64,000 nt of DNA from Candidatus Fokinia solitaria (GCA_943325105.2 CALPOD020000001.1:1-64000); one strand, 5' to 3'; positions 19,123-28,728 are shown, counted from the stretch's first letter. Notes: generated by a model from the letters alone, not told the origin. Numbers and translations are program-made.

Positions 19123-19954
19123 TGAGGAGATTTACAGCCCTCATAGTGTTAGATAAAAGATATGCAACTGTCATCGGCCCAACACCACCCGGTACAGGTG
19201 TTATATGCCCAACTATGTCAATTACATCATCAAAGTACACATCACCAATAATCTTATCTCCTATCTTATTTATACCTACATCGATCACTATTGCACCAGG
19301 TTTAATATAATCTTTTGTTACTAAATTAGGTATCCCAACTGCAGCAATTAATATGTCGCTTTCACTGCAAATTCTAGCTATATCATTTGATTTAGAATGT
19401 ACAATTGTCGTACTGCAATCACTTTGTAATAATAGTTCTGCTACTGGCCTACCAACTATATTAGATCTCCCAATCACCGTGGCTCTCATGCCTGTAAGAT
19501 CTTTTTTGACGCTTTTGATTAGGTGCATTATACCAAGTGGAGTGCATGGAATAAAAGTTGCATTCTGATTGTGTAAGTTACCTACGCTGACAGGTGAGAA
19601 TCCATCAACATCTTTTTTAGTTGAAATACTAAGTAAAACTGCATTTTTATTTATATGTTTTGGGAGAGGCATCTGCACTAAAATACCATGTACAGAATCA
19701 TCTTGATTTAAAAAATCTATAAACTTTAGTAATTCATCATTTGTGATTTTCTCATCAAAAATGTGCAGCTCTGTTTCTATTCCAACTTCTTGTGCACGCT
19801 TTGTTTTGATTTTAACATAGATGTGGCTGGCAGGATTGTTACCGACAAGCACAATTGAAAGCTTAGGTCTTATATTGATTTTTAATACATCTGAGGCGAT
19901 TTTATCCCTAAGGATTTTAGATTGAAAGTTACCATCAATGATTTTATTTTGCAT
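19106..19954 (-). CDS. folD: Methylenetetrahydrofolate dehydrogenase/cyclohydrolase
   Basis: A bifunctional enzyme converting 5,10-methylene-THF to 5,10-methenyl- and then 10-formyl-THF, using NADP+. The 282-residue length is standard. The catalytic region SHIYVKIKTKRAQEVGI contains the conserved Tyr and Lys. HGILVQMPLPKH is the family signature, and VIGRSNIVGRPVAELLL with TPVPGGVGPMTVAYL form the NADP-binding and C-terminal signatures. It links glyA output to formyl-Met-tRNA and purine synthesis. The last 17 bases overlap the 3' end of the flavoprotein gene on the other strand. Confidence 0.97.
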   Translation of the reverse strand: MQNKIIDGNFQSKILRDKIASDVLKINIRPKLSIVLVGNNPASHIYVKIKTKRAQEVGIETELHIFDEKITNDELLKFIDFLNQDDSVHGILVQMPLPKHINKNAVLLSISTKKDVDGFSPVSVGNLHNQNATFIPCTPLGIMHLIKSVKKDLTGMRATVIGRSNIVGRPVAELLLQSDCSTTIVHSKSNDIARICSESDILIAAVGIPNLVTKDYIKPGAIVIDVGINKIGDKIIGDVYFDDVIDIVGHITPVPGGVGPMTVAYLLSNTMRAVNLLTNSYA

Positions 19955-20020
19955 TACGAAAGTTTTTTAGTTTTGAGAATAGCATATGTTTGAATTTTTC
20001 AGAATCTAGTATGTGTTACT

Positions 20021-20728
20021 TTATCTTTGGGTTCTTACAGAATCATTTTCTGAAGATATCCATTTTTCAAGGAGTTTTTTCATATGATCAAGATTGGTAC
20101 CAGAAATTTTATCTATAATAAGATCATTAGTAACAGCAGCTGCAGTAACTATCTCAGAGCCTTTATATAAGACAAATTTGTAAAAACCTCGATCTTCTAA
20201 ATGTTTTTCATAATAGATTTTTTCAAGATCATGAAATATATATCTCAAGCAAAGTCCATTAAACCCAGTTCTTTTTATGATTTCACTAATTAGAGAGTTT
20301 TTCTCAAGAGAGTATTTAGTCCTATCATCTGGATACCTATGAGATAATTCTAGCTTAAGTTTTTCATAATTATTTTTTACCTCAAAGTTATCTCTAAGAT
20401 AGTCTCTGAAGAGCAAATTTTGTTCTATCTCTGGATTGTTTCCTGCAAATACATGGATATGTACATCACCTGATGAGAAATATCTTCTGAATGGAATACC
20501 AAATTCTCCATAGAATCTATATCCTTCAATTGAACTAACTGATGAAATTTGCCTTACAGCAACTATAATATCTATGATGGGTTTAGCGCTCAATCCTTCA
20601 ACTGCTGTAGAGCCTATGTGATGAATTTCTATACAGTTGTTAGCAAATGTTTTCTTAATCTTTTCAGCTTCTGATTTAAACCTGAACTTCCATTTTGGAT
20701 CATACTTTACAACTTCATTTTTGGACAT
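20021..20728 (-). CDS. GrpB-family (UPF0157) nucleotidyltransferase-fold protein with C-terminal extension
   Basis: Residues 1 to about 165 match the GrpB family, which has a nucleotidyltransferase-like fold of uncertain function. Visible motifs are VVKYDPKWKFRFKSEAEKI, IHHIGSTAVEGLSAKPIIDI (the G-S and D-x-x motif region) and LLFRDYLRDN. Typical family members are about 170-190 residues. This one has about 65 extra residues (YIFHDLEKIYYEKHLEDRGF, then a strand-rich tail) that could be a remnant of a second domain; a GNAT-like piece is a guess. It starts 10 bases after the class D beta-lactamase stop in the same direction, so they form a two-gene unit. No function is assigned. Confidence 0.75.
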   Translation of the reverse strand: MSKNEVVKYDPKWKFRFKSEAEKIKKTFANNCIEIHHIGSTAVEGLSAKPIIDIIVAVRQISSVSSIEGYRFYGEFGIPFRRYFSSGDVHIHVFAGNNPEIEQNLLFRDYLRDNFEVKNNYEKLKLELSHRYPDDRTKYSLEKNSLISEIIKRTGFNGLCLRYIFHDLEKIYYEKHLEDRGFYKFVLYKGSEIVTAAAVTNDLIIDKISGTNLDHMKKLLEKWISSENDSVRTQR

Positions 20729-20738
20729 TTTTTATGTT

Positions 20739-21524
20739 TTATTTTTCAAGCTCATCGATTAAATACCAAAGCTTTGTCAGTGCATCATTTCTAGCTCTAA
20801 ATGAAGCAAAAGTTTTTTCTTTACGAGCATCTGCAATATGACTTGCAAATACAATATGTTGACTCCCTTTTTCAATATATCCAACAAACCAACCATGTTG
20901 AAGTTCTGTTTTATTGCCATCTTTATCAAACTGCCTGCCACTACCAGTCTTGCCATAGAGTTTCCAACCACCTGCCATTTCTTTGATAAACATAATGTTT
21001 TTTGTTTTATCGTAACTTTCATTACTTAAAGGAAATTTATGATCTAATACTTTTTGAATAAACTCAGTTTGCTCATGAGGTGATATTTGTAATGAACTTG
21101 AAAGCCATGCGTTTGTAAGGCCACCTGAAAGATCCATATTTCCATAAGAGAATTTTGTCACATAATCTTTAAATTTCTCCATGCCTAGTTGCTTGGTCAA
21201 AACTTGGCTATACCATACACAAGACTCTTTCATCCAACTCTGTGGAGTTTGATCTTTTTTCCAGGCATCCCTCCAATCAACATAACCTTCTTTAAACTGC
21301 CAAGATGGATCACTCTCACTCTTCAGAATACCAGAATCGAAACCCATTAAACTCAGTGGAATTTTAAATGTAGATTCCGGTGCATAACGCTTGCTACAAT
21401 CACCTTCAATTTTTAAAATCTTATCATTTTCTTTTGCAATAAAACAAAATTCAGAAGCAAATACTTGAGATGAATGCAAAACAGTAAAAAGCAATAAAAT
21501 TAAAATTAGTTTTTTCATTGTCAT
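20739..21524 (-). CDS. Class D (OXA-type) beta-lactamase
   Basis: A serine beta-lactamase expected to act in the periplasm. The 261-residue precursor begins with a signal peptide (MKKLILILLLFTVL, cleavage likely after VFA near residue 23). All class D hallmarks are present: S51-T-F-K54 (nucleophile and carbamylated lysine), S106-Q-V108, Y127-G-N129, W140 and K192-T-G194. Length is normal, so the enzyme is predicted to be active on penicillins; spectrum cannot be read from sequence. Two ATGs (MTM) compete as start. It is cotranscribed with the GrpB-like gene and lies 59 bases after rplC, behind a terminator-like hairpin, so it is probably transcribed separately from the ribosomal genes. Confidence 0.93.
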   Translation of the reverse strand: MTMKKLILILLLFTVLHSSQVFASEFCFIAKENDKILKIEGDCSKRYAPESTFKIPLSLMGFDSGILKSESDPSWQFKEGYVDWRDAWKKDQTPQSWMKESCVWYSQVLTKQLGMEKFKDYVTKFSYGNMDLSGGLTNAWLSSSLQISPHEQTEFIQKVLDHKFPLSNESYDKTKNIMFIKEMAGGWKLYGKTGSGRQFDKDGNKTELQHGWFVGYIEKGSQHIVFASHIADARKEKTFASFRARNDALTKLWYLIDELEK

Positions 21525-21552
21525 TGATATTTTCTATAGGAGGAGGGTATGA

Positions 21553-21578
21553 GAAAACCCAGCGCGGATGCGCCAGGG
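21553..21578 (-). terminator. Rho-independent terminator after rplC
   Basis: On the minus strand CCCTGGCGC and GCGCTGGG flank the loop ATCC, forming a G/C-rich stem with one mismatch and one bulge, followed by TTTTCTC. It lies 5 bases after the rplC stop. This is the most G/C-rich hairpin I see outside RNA genes, and it would end the tuf-rpsJ-rplC transcript. Confidence 0.7.
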
Positions 21579-21583
21579 AAGTG

Positions 21584-22234
21584 TTATGCAGGAATATAAC
21601 CTAGTTTGATTGCATCAGTTATATAAACTATCTGACCTCTATGACCAGGAACAGCACCTTTGATTGCTATGATTGATAAATCCAAATCAACATCTACTAT
21701 TTCAAGATTTTGAGTTGTAATTCTTTTAGCACCCATGTGGCCGCACATTTTCTTTCCTTTGAAAACTTTACCAGGATCTTGTCTTTGACCAGTAGAACCA
21801 CCAGATCTATGACTTGCAGATACACCGTGAGATGCTTCAAGTCCTCTAAATCCATACTTCTTCATCACACCTGCAAATCCTTTACCTATACTGATTGAAC
21901 TAACGTCAATTAGCTGTCCAACATGGAAATGATCTGCTTTCAGCTCAGTACCAGAATTAATTAGAAAACCTTCTGTGACTCTGAACTCTTTAGAATGACG
22001 GAATGAATCTATTCCAACTTTCTTTGCAAGACCAGCTTGAGGTTTTTTAATATTTTTAGAAGAGCCATATGCAACATGTACTGCCTTATAGCTTCCTTGA
22101 TCTTTTGTTTCAAGGACTACATTTCTATCAACTTTCAAAAGGGTTACAGGGATTGTGTTACCCTCCTTTGTGAAGATTTGAGTCATACCAACTTTTGTTG
22201 TGATAAGACCCGTTCTACGAGCTATATTTGTCAT
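21584..22234 (-). CDS. rplC: 50S ribosomal protein L3
   Basis: L3 is an early-assembling protein that binds near the peptidyl transferase centre. The 216-residue protein opens with [20 protein letters not shown] and contains [15 protein letters not shown] and the methylated-glutamine region [15 protein letters not shown], all typical. The start overlaps the rpsJ stop by 4 bases. In the usual S10 operon rplD, rplW and rplB follow; here a hairpin and a beta-lactamase gene follow, so the operon is interrupted at this point. Confidence 0.97.
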   Translation of the reverse strand: MTNIARRTGLITTKVGMTQIFTKEGNTIPVTLLKVDRNVVLETKDQGSYKAVHVAYGSSKNIKKPQAGLAKKVGIDSFRHSKEFRVTEGFLINSGTELKADHFHVGQLIDVSSISIGKGFAGVMKKYGFRGLEASHGVSASHRSGGSTGQRQDPGKVFKGKKMCGHMGAKRITTQNLEIVDVDLDLSIIAIKGAVPGHRGQIVYITDAIKLGYIPA

Positions 22235-22557
22235 TTTTTATCTCCTTCTAATACTTTGATTTCCACTTCTACACCAGAAGCAAGTTCTAGTTTCATCAGC
22301 GCATCTATTGTTTGTTCAGATGGATTGATAACCATATTTCTCCTGAAGGTCCTGATTTCAAACTGCTCTCTAGACTCTTTATCGATGTGAGGAGATCTAT
22401 TTACAGTAAATCTTTCGATCTTCTTTGGCATAGGAATAGGTCCATGTACCGTTGCACCAGTTTTCTTGACGGCTTCAACAACTCTGCTGACTTCCATATC
22501 AAGAATCCTGTAGTCAAATGCTCTGAATTTTATTTCAATTTGTGTATTTGCACTCAT
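22231..22557 (-). CDS. rpsJ: 30S ribosomal protein S10
   Basis: S10 is a head protein of the 30S subunit and also acts with NusB in antitermination. The 108-residue protein carries [14 protein letters not shown] at the start, the conserved loop [20 protein letters not shown] and the C-terminal [10 protein letters not shown]. It sits between tuf (12 bases upstream) and rplC (4-base overlap), keeping the classical str/S10 junction order. Confidence 0.97.
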   Translation of the reverse strand: MSANTQIEIKFRAFDYRILDMEVSRVVEAVKKTGATVHGPIPMPKKIERFTVNRSPHIDKESREQFEIRTFRRNMVINPSEQTIDALMKLELASGVEVEIKVLEGDKK

Positions 22558-22569
22558 TATGTGTACCTA

Positions 22570-23736
22570 TTACTGAATTATTTCCGCAACGACACCAGCG
22601 CCAACTGTTCTGCCGCCTTCACGAATAGCGAATCTTAATCCTTTGTCCATAGCTACTGGGCAAATTAATTCAACTGAAATCTCTGCATTATCTCCAGGCA
22701 TAACCATTTCAACACCATCTTTCAATGTAATACTACCTGTAACGTCAGTTGTTCTGAAGTAGAACTGCGGACGATAATTTCTGAAGAAAGGAGTGTGTCT
22801 ACCACCTTCACTTTGAGTTAATACGTAGATCTCAGCTTTGAATTTTGTATGAGGTTTAACTGAACCTGGTTTACAAAGTACTTGACCTCTTTCAACATCT
22901 TCTTTCTTTGTACCACGTAGAAGAACACCCACATTGTCACCAGCCATACCGCTATCAAGTTCTTTTTTGAACATCTCAACACCAGTACATATTGTTTTTA
23001 CAGTATCTTTGATACCAACAATTTCAATCTCTTCACCAACTTTCACCATGCCTTGTTCGATACGACCTGTAACAACAGTACCACGACCAGGAATAGAGAA
23101 AACATCTTCTATTGGCATTAGGAATGGTTTGTCTGTTGGACGCTCAGGTATAGGAATGTGTTCGTCAACTGCTTTAATCAATTCACGGATTGCAGCTTCA
23201 CCTTCAGGCTTACTTTCAAGAGCTTGTAGAGCAGAACCTTTAATGAATGGAATATTGTCTCCATCAAATCCATTATTGCTAAGGATCTCACGTACTTCCA
23301 TTTCAACTAGTTCTACTAACTCAGCATCATCAACCATGTCAACTTTGTTTAGGAAAACAACCATTGCAGGGACGCCAACCTGTCTTGCAAGTAGAATGTG
23401 CTCACGTGTTTGTGGCATCGGACCATCAGCCGCACTTACAACTAGTATAGCGCCATCCATCTGAGCAGCACCTGTGATCATATTTTTAACGTAGTCGGCG
23501 TGACCAGGACAGTCAACGTGACCATAGTGTCTTGTTTCACTCTCGTATTCAACGTGAGCTGTATTAATTGTAATTCCTCTTTCTCTTTCTTCTGGAGCTT
23601 TATCGATAGAACCATATTCTACATATTTTCCGAAGTATTTTGTGATTGCAGCTGTTAAGCTTGTTTTACCATGGTCAACGTGTCCGATTGTTCCTATGTT
23701 GACGTGTGGCTTTGTACGTTCATATTTTGGTGCCAT
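22570..23736 (-). CDS. tuf: Elongation factor Tu
   Basis: EF-Tu delivers aminoacyl-tRNA to the ribosomal A site as a GTP complex. The 388-residue protein has all G motifs in order: GHVDHGKTS (G1), RGITIN (switch I), DCPGHADY (G3) and NKVD (G4), followed by domains 2 and 3 ([37 protein letters not shown]). Length is slightly below the E. coli 393, as in many Alphaproteobacteria. It leads the tuf-rpsJ-rplC unit. The 200-base region to the divergent glyQ should contain its promoter; I see only weak hexamers there. Confidence 0.98.
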   Translation of the reverse strand: MAPKYERTKPHVNIGTIGHVDHGKTSLTAAITKYFGKYVEYGSIDKAPEERERGITINTAHVEYESETRHYGHVDCPGHADYVKNMITGAAQMDGAILVVSAADGPMPQTREHILLARQVGVPAMVVFLNKVDMVDDAELVELVEMEVREILSNNGFDGDNIPFIKGSALQALESKPEGEAAIRELIKAVDEHIPIPERPTDKPFLMPIEDVFSIPGRGTVVTGRIEQGMVKVGEEIEIVGIKDTVKTICTGVEMFKKELDSGMAGDNVGVLLRGTKKEDVERGQVLCKPGSVKPHTKFKAEIYVLTQSEGGRHTPFFRNYRPQFYFRTTDVTGSITLKDGVEMVMPGDNAEISVELICPVAMDKGLRFAIREGGRTVGAGVVAEIIQ

Positions 23737-23850
23737 TGTTTTGTATTCTTTTTAAAAAATTAGTAATTTTAATGCGTAGCATACTATACTACACAAACAA
23801 ATTTTTTCATATCCTTATATAACTAACCTAAAACTTCATTTTTCACAAGT

Positions 23851-23867
23851 AGTATTGAAAAAATACT
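23851..23867. repeat. Inverted repeat between tuf and glyQ
   Basis: AGTATT at 23851-23856 and AATACT at 23862-23867 form a perfect 6-base inverted repeat around GAAAA in the 200-base divergent region. It could be an operator for glyQ or tuf. Short and A/T-rich, so chance is possible. Confidence 0.25.
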
Positions 23868-23936
23868 GAGATTTTAAAAAAAAAATGTACTATAGGAAAT
23901 TATATATTTCTACAAATAAATTCTTTTCTAATAAAA

Positions 23937-24776
23937 ATGTATTTTCAAGATATAATTTTCAATCTGCAGAAGTTCTGGGCTGACCAGGGATGTATGATGC
24001 TTCAGCCATATGATATGGAGGTCGGAGCTGGTACATCACATCCAGCAACTACTCTTAGATGTCTAGATGCCAATCCTTGGAATATTGTATATGTGCAACC
24101 TTCAAGGCGTCCTACCGATGGTAGATATGGTGAGAATCCAAATAGAACTCAACACTATTATCAGCTACAAGTAATTATGAAACCATCGCCGGAGAATATT
24201 CAAGAGTTATGTCTGAAAAGTTTAGAAGTTGTTGGAATAGATATGAAAAAGAATGATTTGAGATTTGTTGAAGATAACTGGGAAAATCCAACTTTAGGTG
24301 CATGGGGCCTTGGATGGGAAGTATGGTGTAATGGGATGGAGGTTCTGCAATTTACTTATATGCAGCAGCTTGGAGGTATTGAATTGAAATCAATACCAGC
24401 AGAGGTAACGTACGGACTTGAAAGACTCGCAATGTATATTCAGAACGTTGACAACCTTTGGGATATAAAGTGGAACAAAGATTTTACATATAGAGATGTA
24501 TTTCTTCGCTCAGAAATAGAATATTCAAGATACAACTTCGAACTAGCTGACATTGATGCCCTATATAAATTATTTAAAATTCACATAGGAGAAGCAAAGA
24601 GATTGCTTGAGTTAAATAACCTAATGCCCGCATATGATCAGTGTTTGAAGTCATCTCACATATTTAATCTGCTTGAAGCGCGTGGAGCATTCAGTGTATC
24701 TGAAAGAGCTACATATATGGGTGAAATTAGGAATGTTGTGAGAAAATGCTGTGAAAGTTGGTATAAGGCAACTTAA
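23937..24776 (+). CDS. glyQ: Glycyl-tRNA synthetase alpha subunit
   Basis: The catalytic alpha subunit of the bacterial alpha2beta2 glycyl-tRNA synthetase. At 279 residues it is close to the family length. [21 protein letters not shown] and [20 protein letters not shown] are the family signatures; [20 protein letters not shown] holds class II motif 3. The beta subunit gene glyS, usually immediately downstream, is absent here; a 66-residue unknown frame follows instead, so glyS must lie elsewhere. Divergent from tuf. Confidence 0.96.
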   Translation: MYFQDIIFNLQKFWADQGCMMLQPYDMEVGAGTSHPATTLRCLDANPWNIVYVQPSRRPTDGRYGENPNRTQHYYQLQVIMKPSPENIQELCLKSLEVVGIDMKKNDLRFVEDNWENPTLGAWGLGWEVWCNGMEVLQFTYMQQLGGIELKSIPAEVTYGLERLAMYIQNVDNLWDIKWNKDFTYRDVFLRSEIEYSRYNFELADIDALYKLFKIHIGEAKRLLELNNLMPAYDQCLKSSHIFNLLEARGAFSVSERATYMGEIRNVVRKCCESWYKAT

Positions 24777-24828
24777 TTCATTATAAAATATTCTTATTTA
24801 TAATTTCAACATTACAGTTAAGATAAAT

Positions 24829-25029
24829 ATGAACATTTATGATGTTTTTGATAAAGATGAATTAATTCAAATAGTTAAAAATATACACGACCTCATTGAG
24901 AAGATTGAAGCTATAAAACTCTTGTCAGCACTTACTAATGAGTACCAGAAAGATTTATTAAATACAGAAATATATATTTATATTAACCCATTAGAAGATT
25001 CTCATTTAATTAATGTTGATGATCTTTAA
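24829..25029 (+). CDS. Possible small hypothetical protein (66 aa)
   Basis: A 66-residue acidic, helix-rich frame (MNIYDVFDKDELIQIVKNIH, then KIEAIKLLSAL) with no recognisable family. It begins 52 bases after glyQ and its last 20 bases overlap the end of ppsR on the other strand. Reasonable amino-acid composition favours a real small protein, but there is no motif and no clear ribosome-binding site, so a chance frame remains possible. Confidence 0.35.
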   Translation: MNIYDVFDKDELIQIVKNIHDLIEKIEAIKLLSALTNEYQKDLLNTEIYIYINPLEDSHLINVDDL

Positions 25030-25879
25030 AATTGTAGAGATTAATGATCTCAGCTGCAGTCTCTTCTATTGCCTTGCTTGTAACATCTATAACAGTGATG
25101 CCAAAGGATTTAAAAATTGAATTTGCATAAGATATCTCTTCCCTTATAGATGTATCTGAAGAATAATTATTCATAATTGAATTATTGGCGATTGTCATAT
25201 CTAAATTTTTATCATCGTATAAAAGTGATAGCCTTGCATTTCTTATCTTTGATAATTGGTTTGGTAAAATTGTTAAACCTAATATTAGTGGTGATTTTGT
25301 TTGTATTAGATGTTCTAGCTTTGGAATACTTACTGGAAGCCCTAGGATAATAGGATAATTTGCAACATTATATCCCCTCTGACCTAAATATAGTGAAGTT
25401 GGTGATTTTGATGTCCTAGAGACTCCAAGGAGTACTATATCTGCTTTTTCATAATTTTCTGTATGTTGTCCATCATCATGTTGTATGACAAAATTTATAC
25501 TATCTATTTTTTGATAGTATTCCTTATCTAACAATTTGTATTTACCTGGTTTAGTATCTGAAGGCCACATAGAAATGTTTTCAGAAATAAAAGATACTAA
25601 ATTATCCAGTGGACATATGACAGGAATAGATAGTTTTTTACATGTAGATAGAAAGTAATCTTTTATCTCACAGTTACCCATTGTATATATTACAACTCCT
25701 GGATTAGCATTGAAAGCTTCAATCATAACATCAACTTGTTCTTTAGTACGTACGAGTAAGAAAAGATGTTCTGTGAATTCAGCATCAAGAAATTGCACCA
25801 GAGTAGCCTTACTTACAGCCATTACTGTCTCACCGGATGAGTCAGAGACTAGGTATACGTCAAGAACTTTTTTTGTCAT
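25010..25879 (-). CDS. Pyruvate,phosphate dikinase / PEP synthase regulatory protein (bifunctional kinase-pyrophosphorylase)
   Basis: DUF299-family regulator that phosphorylates PPDK (or PEP synthase) on a threonine using ADP and removes the phosphate with Pi, controlling pyruvate-PEP interconversion. The 289-residue protein starts DVYLVSDSSGETVMAVSKAT, the family hallmark, and has the P-loop-like VLLGVSRTSKSPTSLYL and NYPIILGLPVSIP. Rickettsiales encode PPDK, so PPDK is the likelier target. Its first 20 bases overlap the end of the upstream terC-like gene on the same strand, implying cotranscription. Confidence 0.92.
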   Translation of the reverse strand: MTKKVLDVYLVSDSSGETVMAVSKATLVQFLDAEFTEHLFLLVRTKEQVDVMIEAFNANPGVVIYTMGNCEIKDYFLSTCKKLSIPVICPLDNLVSFISENISMWPSDTKPGKYKLLDKEYYQKIDSINFVIQHDDGQHTENYEKADIVLLGVSRTSKSPTSLYLGQRGYNVANYPIILGLPVSIPKLEHLIQTKSPLILGLTILPNQLSKIRNARLSLLYDDKNLDMTIANNSIMNNYSSDTSIREEISYANSIFKSFGITVIDVTSKAIEETAAEIINLYNFKDHQH

Positions 25880-26858
25880 TAGGTGTTTGTTTTATTTTTG
25901 ATATTATTATTGAACCTATCATAACAACTAAAATGAAGCTAAGTGAAAAAGTTTTAGGAATTAATATGTGTTGTGGTAGCAATATTAATTTTATTCCTAT
26001 GAATCCAAGAATCAAAACTATTCCATGTTTCAAATATGTATAATGTTGTACGCTATGCGCAACACAGAAGAATAAAGATCTTAAAAAAGCTATGCTTAAT
26101 ATGTTTGATGTGAAAGCTATAAAAGAATCTTTTGTAACTGAAAGAACTGCTGGTATTGAATCAACAGCAAATAAAATGTCAGCTTTTTCAATCAGAATTA
26201 ATGCTAATAAATTTATTGTAGGCATTGTTTTCCCATCAATTTTTGTAAAAAACTTATCTGATTTACATTTAACAAAATACTTTTGATAGAATGGAGGTTT
26301 ATTTATCTCTAGATTGTATCTGTAATTAACAAGGATTGATGAAACAATAATATGGATTGCACTAATTATCAGAATCAAACCAAAAATGTAGAAAATTGCA
26401 GTGAATTTTTGAATTAGTTGCATCGCAAAAAGAATCATTAATAGCCTCATGACAACTGCGCTGATAATTCCTATTTTCAAGATCAAATGTTGTTTTTTTT
26501 CACTTATCTTTAGCCTTTCAAAAATCATTATAAATACAAAAATATTATCTATACTTAATGATAGTTCAATTAAATAAGCAGTTAGGAAATCTGTACTATG
26601 ATCTTGCAGTACGAGCTTTTGAAACGACAAAAATTTTAAAAATAGACAACAAAAAATTGCTGATATCATCCAAAAGATTACACTGTAGAGATTTGCTTTA
26701 AGTTTTAAACTATTTTTTGAAATGGCATATCTGTCAATAAATGCCAAAGCACTTAATAAAACAAAAAAATAAACCCAATATTCTGTGCTGAAATCTGATG
26801 TGCTAGACATTTCCAAAACTCTGTTGTTAACTATTAATTCTATTATATAATAATGCAT
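25860..26858 (-). CDS. TerC-family integral membrane protein
   Basis: TerC-family proteins are polytopic inner-membrane proteins linked to metal (Mn2+) export and tellurite resistance. The 332-residue protein has about nine membrane segments. The hallmark motifs are IELSLSIDNIFVFIMIF (acidic residue in the first conserved helix) and KADILFAVDSIPAVLSVTKD (second conserved helix). These two DN/DS motifs form the presumed metal site. The annotated start may be 16 codons early: an ATG at 26808-26810 (MSSTSDFSTEYW) gives a more usual N-terminus. It overlaps ppsR by 20 bases and is divergent from mutL. Confidence 0.88.
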   Translation of the reverse strand: MHYYIIELIVNNRVLEMSSTSDFSTEYWVYFFVLLSALAFIDRYAISKNSLKLKANLYSVIFWMISAIFCCLFLKFLSFQKLVLQDHSTDFLTAYLIELSLSIDNIFVFIMIFERLKISEKKQHLILKIGIISAVVMRLLMILFAMQLIQKFTAIFYIFGLILIISAIHIIVSSILVNYRYNLEINKPPFYQKYFVKCKSDKFFTKIDGKTMPTINLLALILIEKADILFAVDSIPAVLSVTKDSFIAFTSNILSIAFLRSLFFCVAHSVQHYTYLKHGIVLILGFIGIKLILLPQHILIPKTFSLSFILVVMIGSIIISKIKQTPNDKKSS

Positions 26859-26932
26859 GATCTTACATCAACAGACAATCACTTTGTTCTACATGTGAAT
26901 CAGAAACATTACTGTCTTTTATACAACAGCAA

Positions 26933-28714
26933 ATGAGAATAAACTTATTAAGTCCATTAACAATCAGTAAGATAGCAACAGGTGAGGTAGTAGATAGACC
27001 GCTATCAGTTGTAAAAGAACTGCTTGAAAATGCAATAGATGCAAAGGCAACTGAGATCAATATAAATATACAAAGAGGTGGCAGAAGTCTCATTTATGTT
27101 TCAGATAATGGCGTAGGGATAGATCAAGATGATTTATTGTTAGCAGTCACAAGGCATGCAACATCAAAAGTCAAAGAAGACGATATATCTAATATTTTAT
27201 ACATGGGATTTAGGGGTGAAGCACTTGCCTCTATAGCAACAGCTGGGAGACTTCATTTGACAACAAGAACTGCGAATAGTGATAAAGGATGGAATATTAA
27301 ATTAGATGATGGGATATCTCCAATACTCTCAGATCTTTCATCAATTTCTATTAATCCTGCTCCACACAATGTTGGCACTACAGTTGAAGTGAAAGATCTA
27401 TTTTGCTTTATGCCCAATAGAATAAGATTTTTGAAACCTGAGACAAGTGAAATGGTTGCTTGCACTGAACTGATAAATTCATTAGCTATAGTGCATCACA
27501 ACATAAAATTCACTTTAACTCATAATGATAAGTCTATCCTTGAGATATTGTATGATGATGACATTGAGAGAAGAATCAGTGCAGTTTTAGGTTCTGAATT
27601 TATTGAAAATACTGTCCACTTCGACACCGGAGAGAATTACAATGAAATAAATAGAATTAGATTGTATGGATATATCTCAATTCCAACAAATAACAGAAGT
27701 AGTCAAAATAAGATTCTAACATTTGTTAATAAAAGATTGGTGAAGGATAACTTTCTAAATAAATTGGTCAGGGCTGCATATTTCAATACTTTACCTGAAG
27801 GCGTATTTCCTACTGTTATATTATTTCTAGAAATGCCTAATAAGTGTGTTGATGTAAACATCCATCCTAACAAGTCAGAGGTAAGATTCAGTGATGAAAG
27901 AATTATTAGAGAAATCATAATAAATTCGATAAGGGATTCAATTAGGAAAGCTAAGACAACTTCTAAAATCCCGCAAAGAATAATTCAAAAAACAGTTGAA
28001 GAAAAATTACAACCAACATTACTTCCATTCTCTCAACTTAGTGATTTTTATAAACAAGAAACTCATCAACAACCATCTTATAAACAAGAACAAACTCATA
28101 CCACAACAATACAAACAGTAAGTAATGTTAGCCCCAGCAAAGAAATCTCAGATGGTTTTCTTGGTATTCCTAAGTTCCAAATCGGTACTAAATATGTGAT
28201 TGCAGAAAACATTAACGGACTGATTTTAGTTGATCAACATGCAGCGCACGAGAGAATAGTTTTAGAGAAAATAAACAAAGACAAACTAACAATACAAAAG
28301 CTTATCATTCCACTTGCTGTTGACTTCGGACATACTGAGAATGCACTTCTGATGTCAATGTCAGAGAATTTAAAAGAAATAGGTATTACTTTGACTTCTG
28401 ATGATCATGCAAATGTTCTCATCCATTCAATTCCGTCTTTGCCAGGAAATATAGATATAATTTCCTTGCTGAAAGATATTATCTCAGACATAGATGGATA
28501 TTTAGAAACATTTAAATTACATCAAGATAAAATCCTCACCAAAATTGCATGTCATTCTAGTATCAGGGCTGGTAGAAAGCTTAATATAGAAGAGATGGAA
28601 AGCTTGCTGAGATTAATTGAAAAAACAGACTTCGCTAGTCAATGTATTCATGGCCGTCCAACATACATAGAACTTTCAATTCAATATCTAGATAAATTAT
28701 TTGAAAGACTCTAA
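26933..28714 (+). CDS. mutL: DNA mismatch repair protein MutL
   Basis: MutL links MutS mismatch recognition to downstream nicking and excision. The 593-residue protein has the GHKL ATPase N-terminus (KIATGEVVDRPLSVVKELLE, YVSDNGVGI, GFRGEALASIA), the transducer region (FVNKRLVKDNF, VDVNIHPNKSEVRF), a linker of about 100 polar residues, and a C-terminal dimerisation domain. The C-terminus contains LVDQHAAHERI, and HSSIRAGRKL and CIHGRPT sit near the end. The DQHAxxER motif is the endonuclease site of non-E. coli MutL, so this protein probably nicks DNA itself. A hairpin with a T-run follows the stop. Confidence 0.96.
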   Translation: MRINLLSPLTISKIATGEVVDRPLSVVKELLENAIDAKATEININIQRGGRSLIYVSDNGVGIDQDDLLLAVTRHATSKVKEDDISNILYMGFRGEALASIATAGRLHLTTRTANSDKGWNIKLDDGISPILSDLSSISINPAPHNVGTTVEVKDLFCFMPNRIRFLKPETSEMVACTELINSLAIVHHNIKFTLTHNDKSILEILYDDDIERRISAVLGSEFIENTVHFDTGENYNEINRIRLYGYISIPTNNRSSQNKILTFVNKRLVKDNFLNKLVRAAYFNTLPEGVFPTVILFLEMPNKCVDVNIHPNKSEVRFSDERIIREIIINSIRDSIRKAKTTSKIPQRIIQKTVEEKLQPTLLPFSQLSDFYKQETHQQPSYKQEQTHTTTIQTVSNVSPSKEISDGFLGIPKFQIGTKYVIAENINGLILVDQHAAHERIVLEKINKDKLTIQKLIIPLAVDFGHTENALLMSMSENLKEIGITLTSDDHANVLIHSIPSLPGNIDIISLLKDIISDIDGYLETFKLHQDKILTKIACHSSIRAGRKLNIEEMESLLRLIEKTDFASQCIHGRPTYIELSIQYLDKLFERL

Positions 28715-28728
28715 ATTTGAAAAAGTTA

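Noticed and set aside
22934-23464. A 176-codon plus-strand open frame across tuf
   Set aside because: It is antisense to the highly conserved EF-Tu gene, Ser/Thr/Pro-rich and without any motif: a shadow of tuf codon use.
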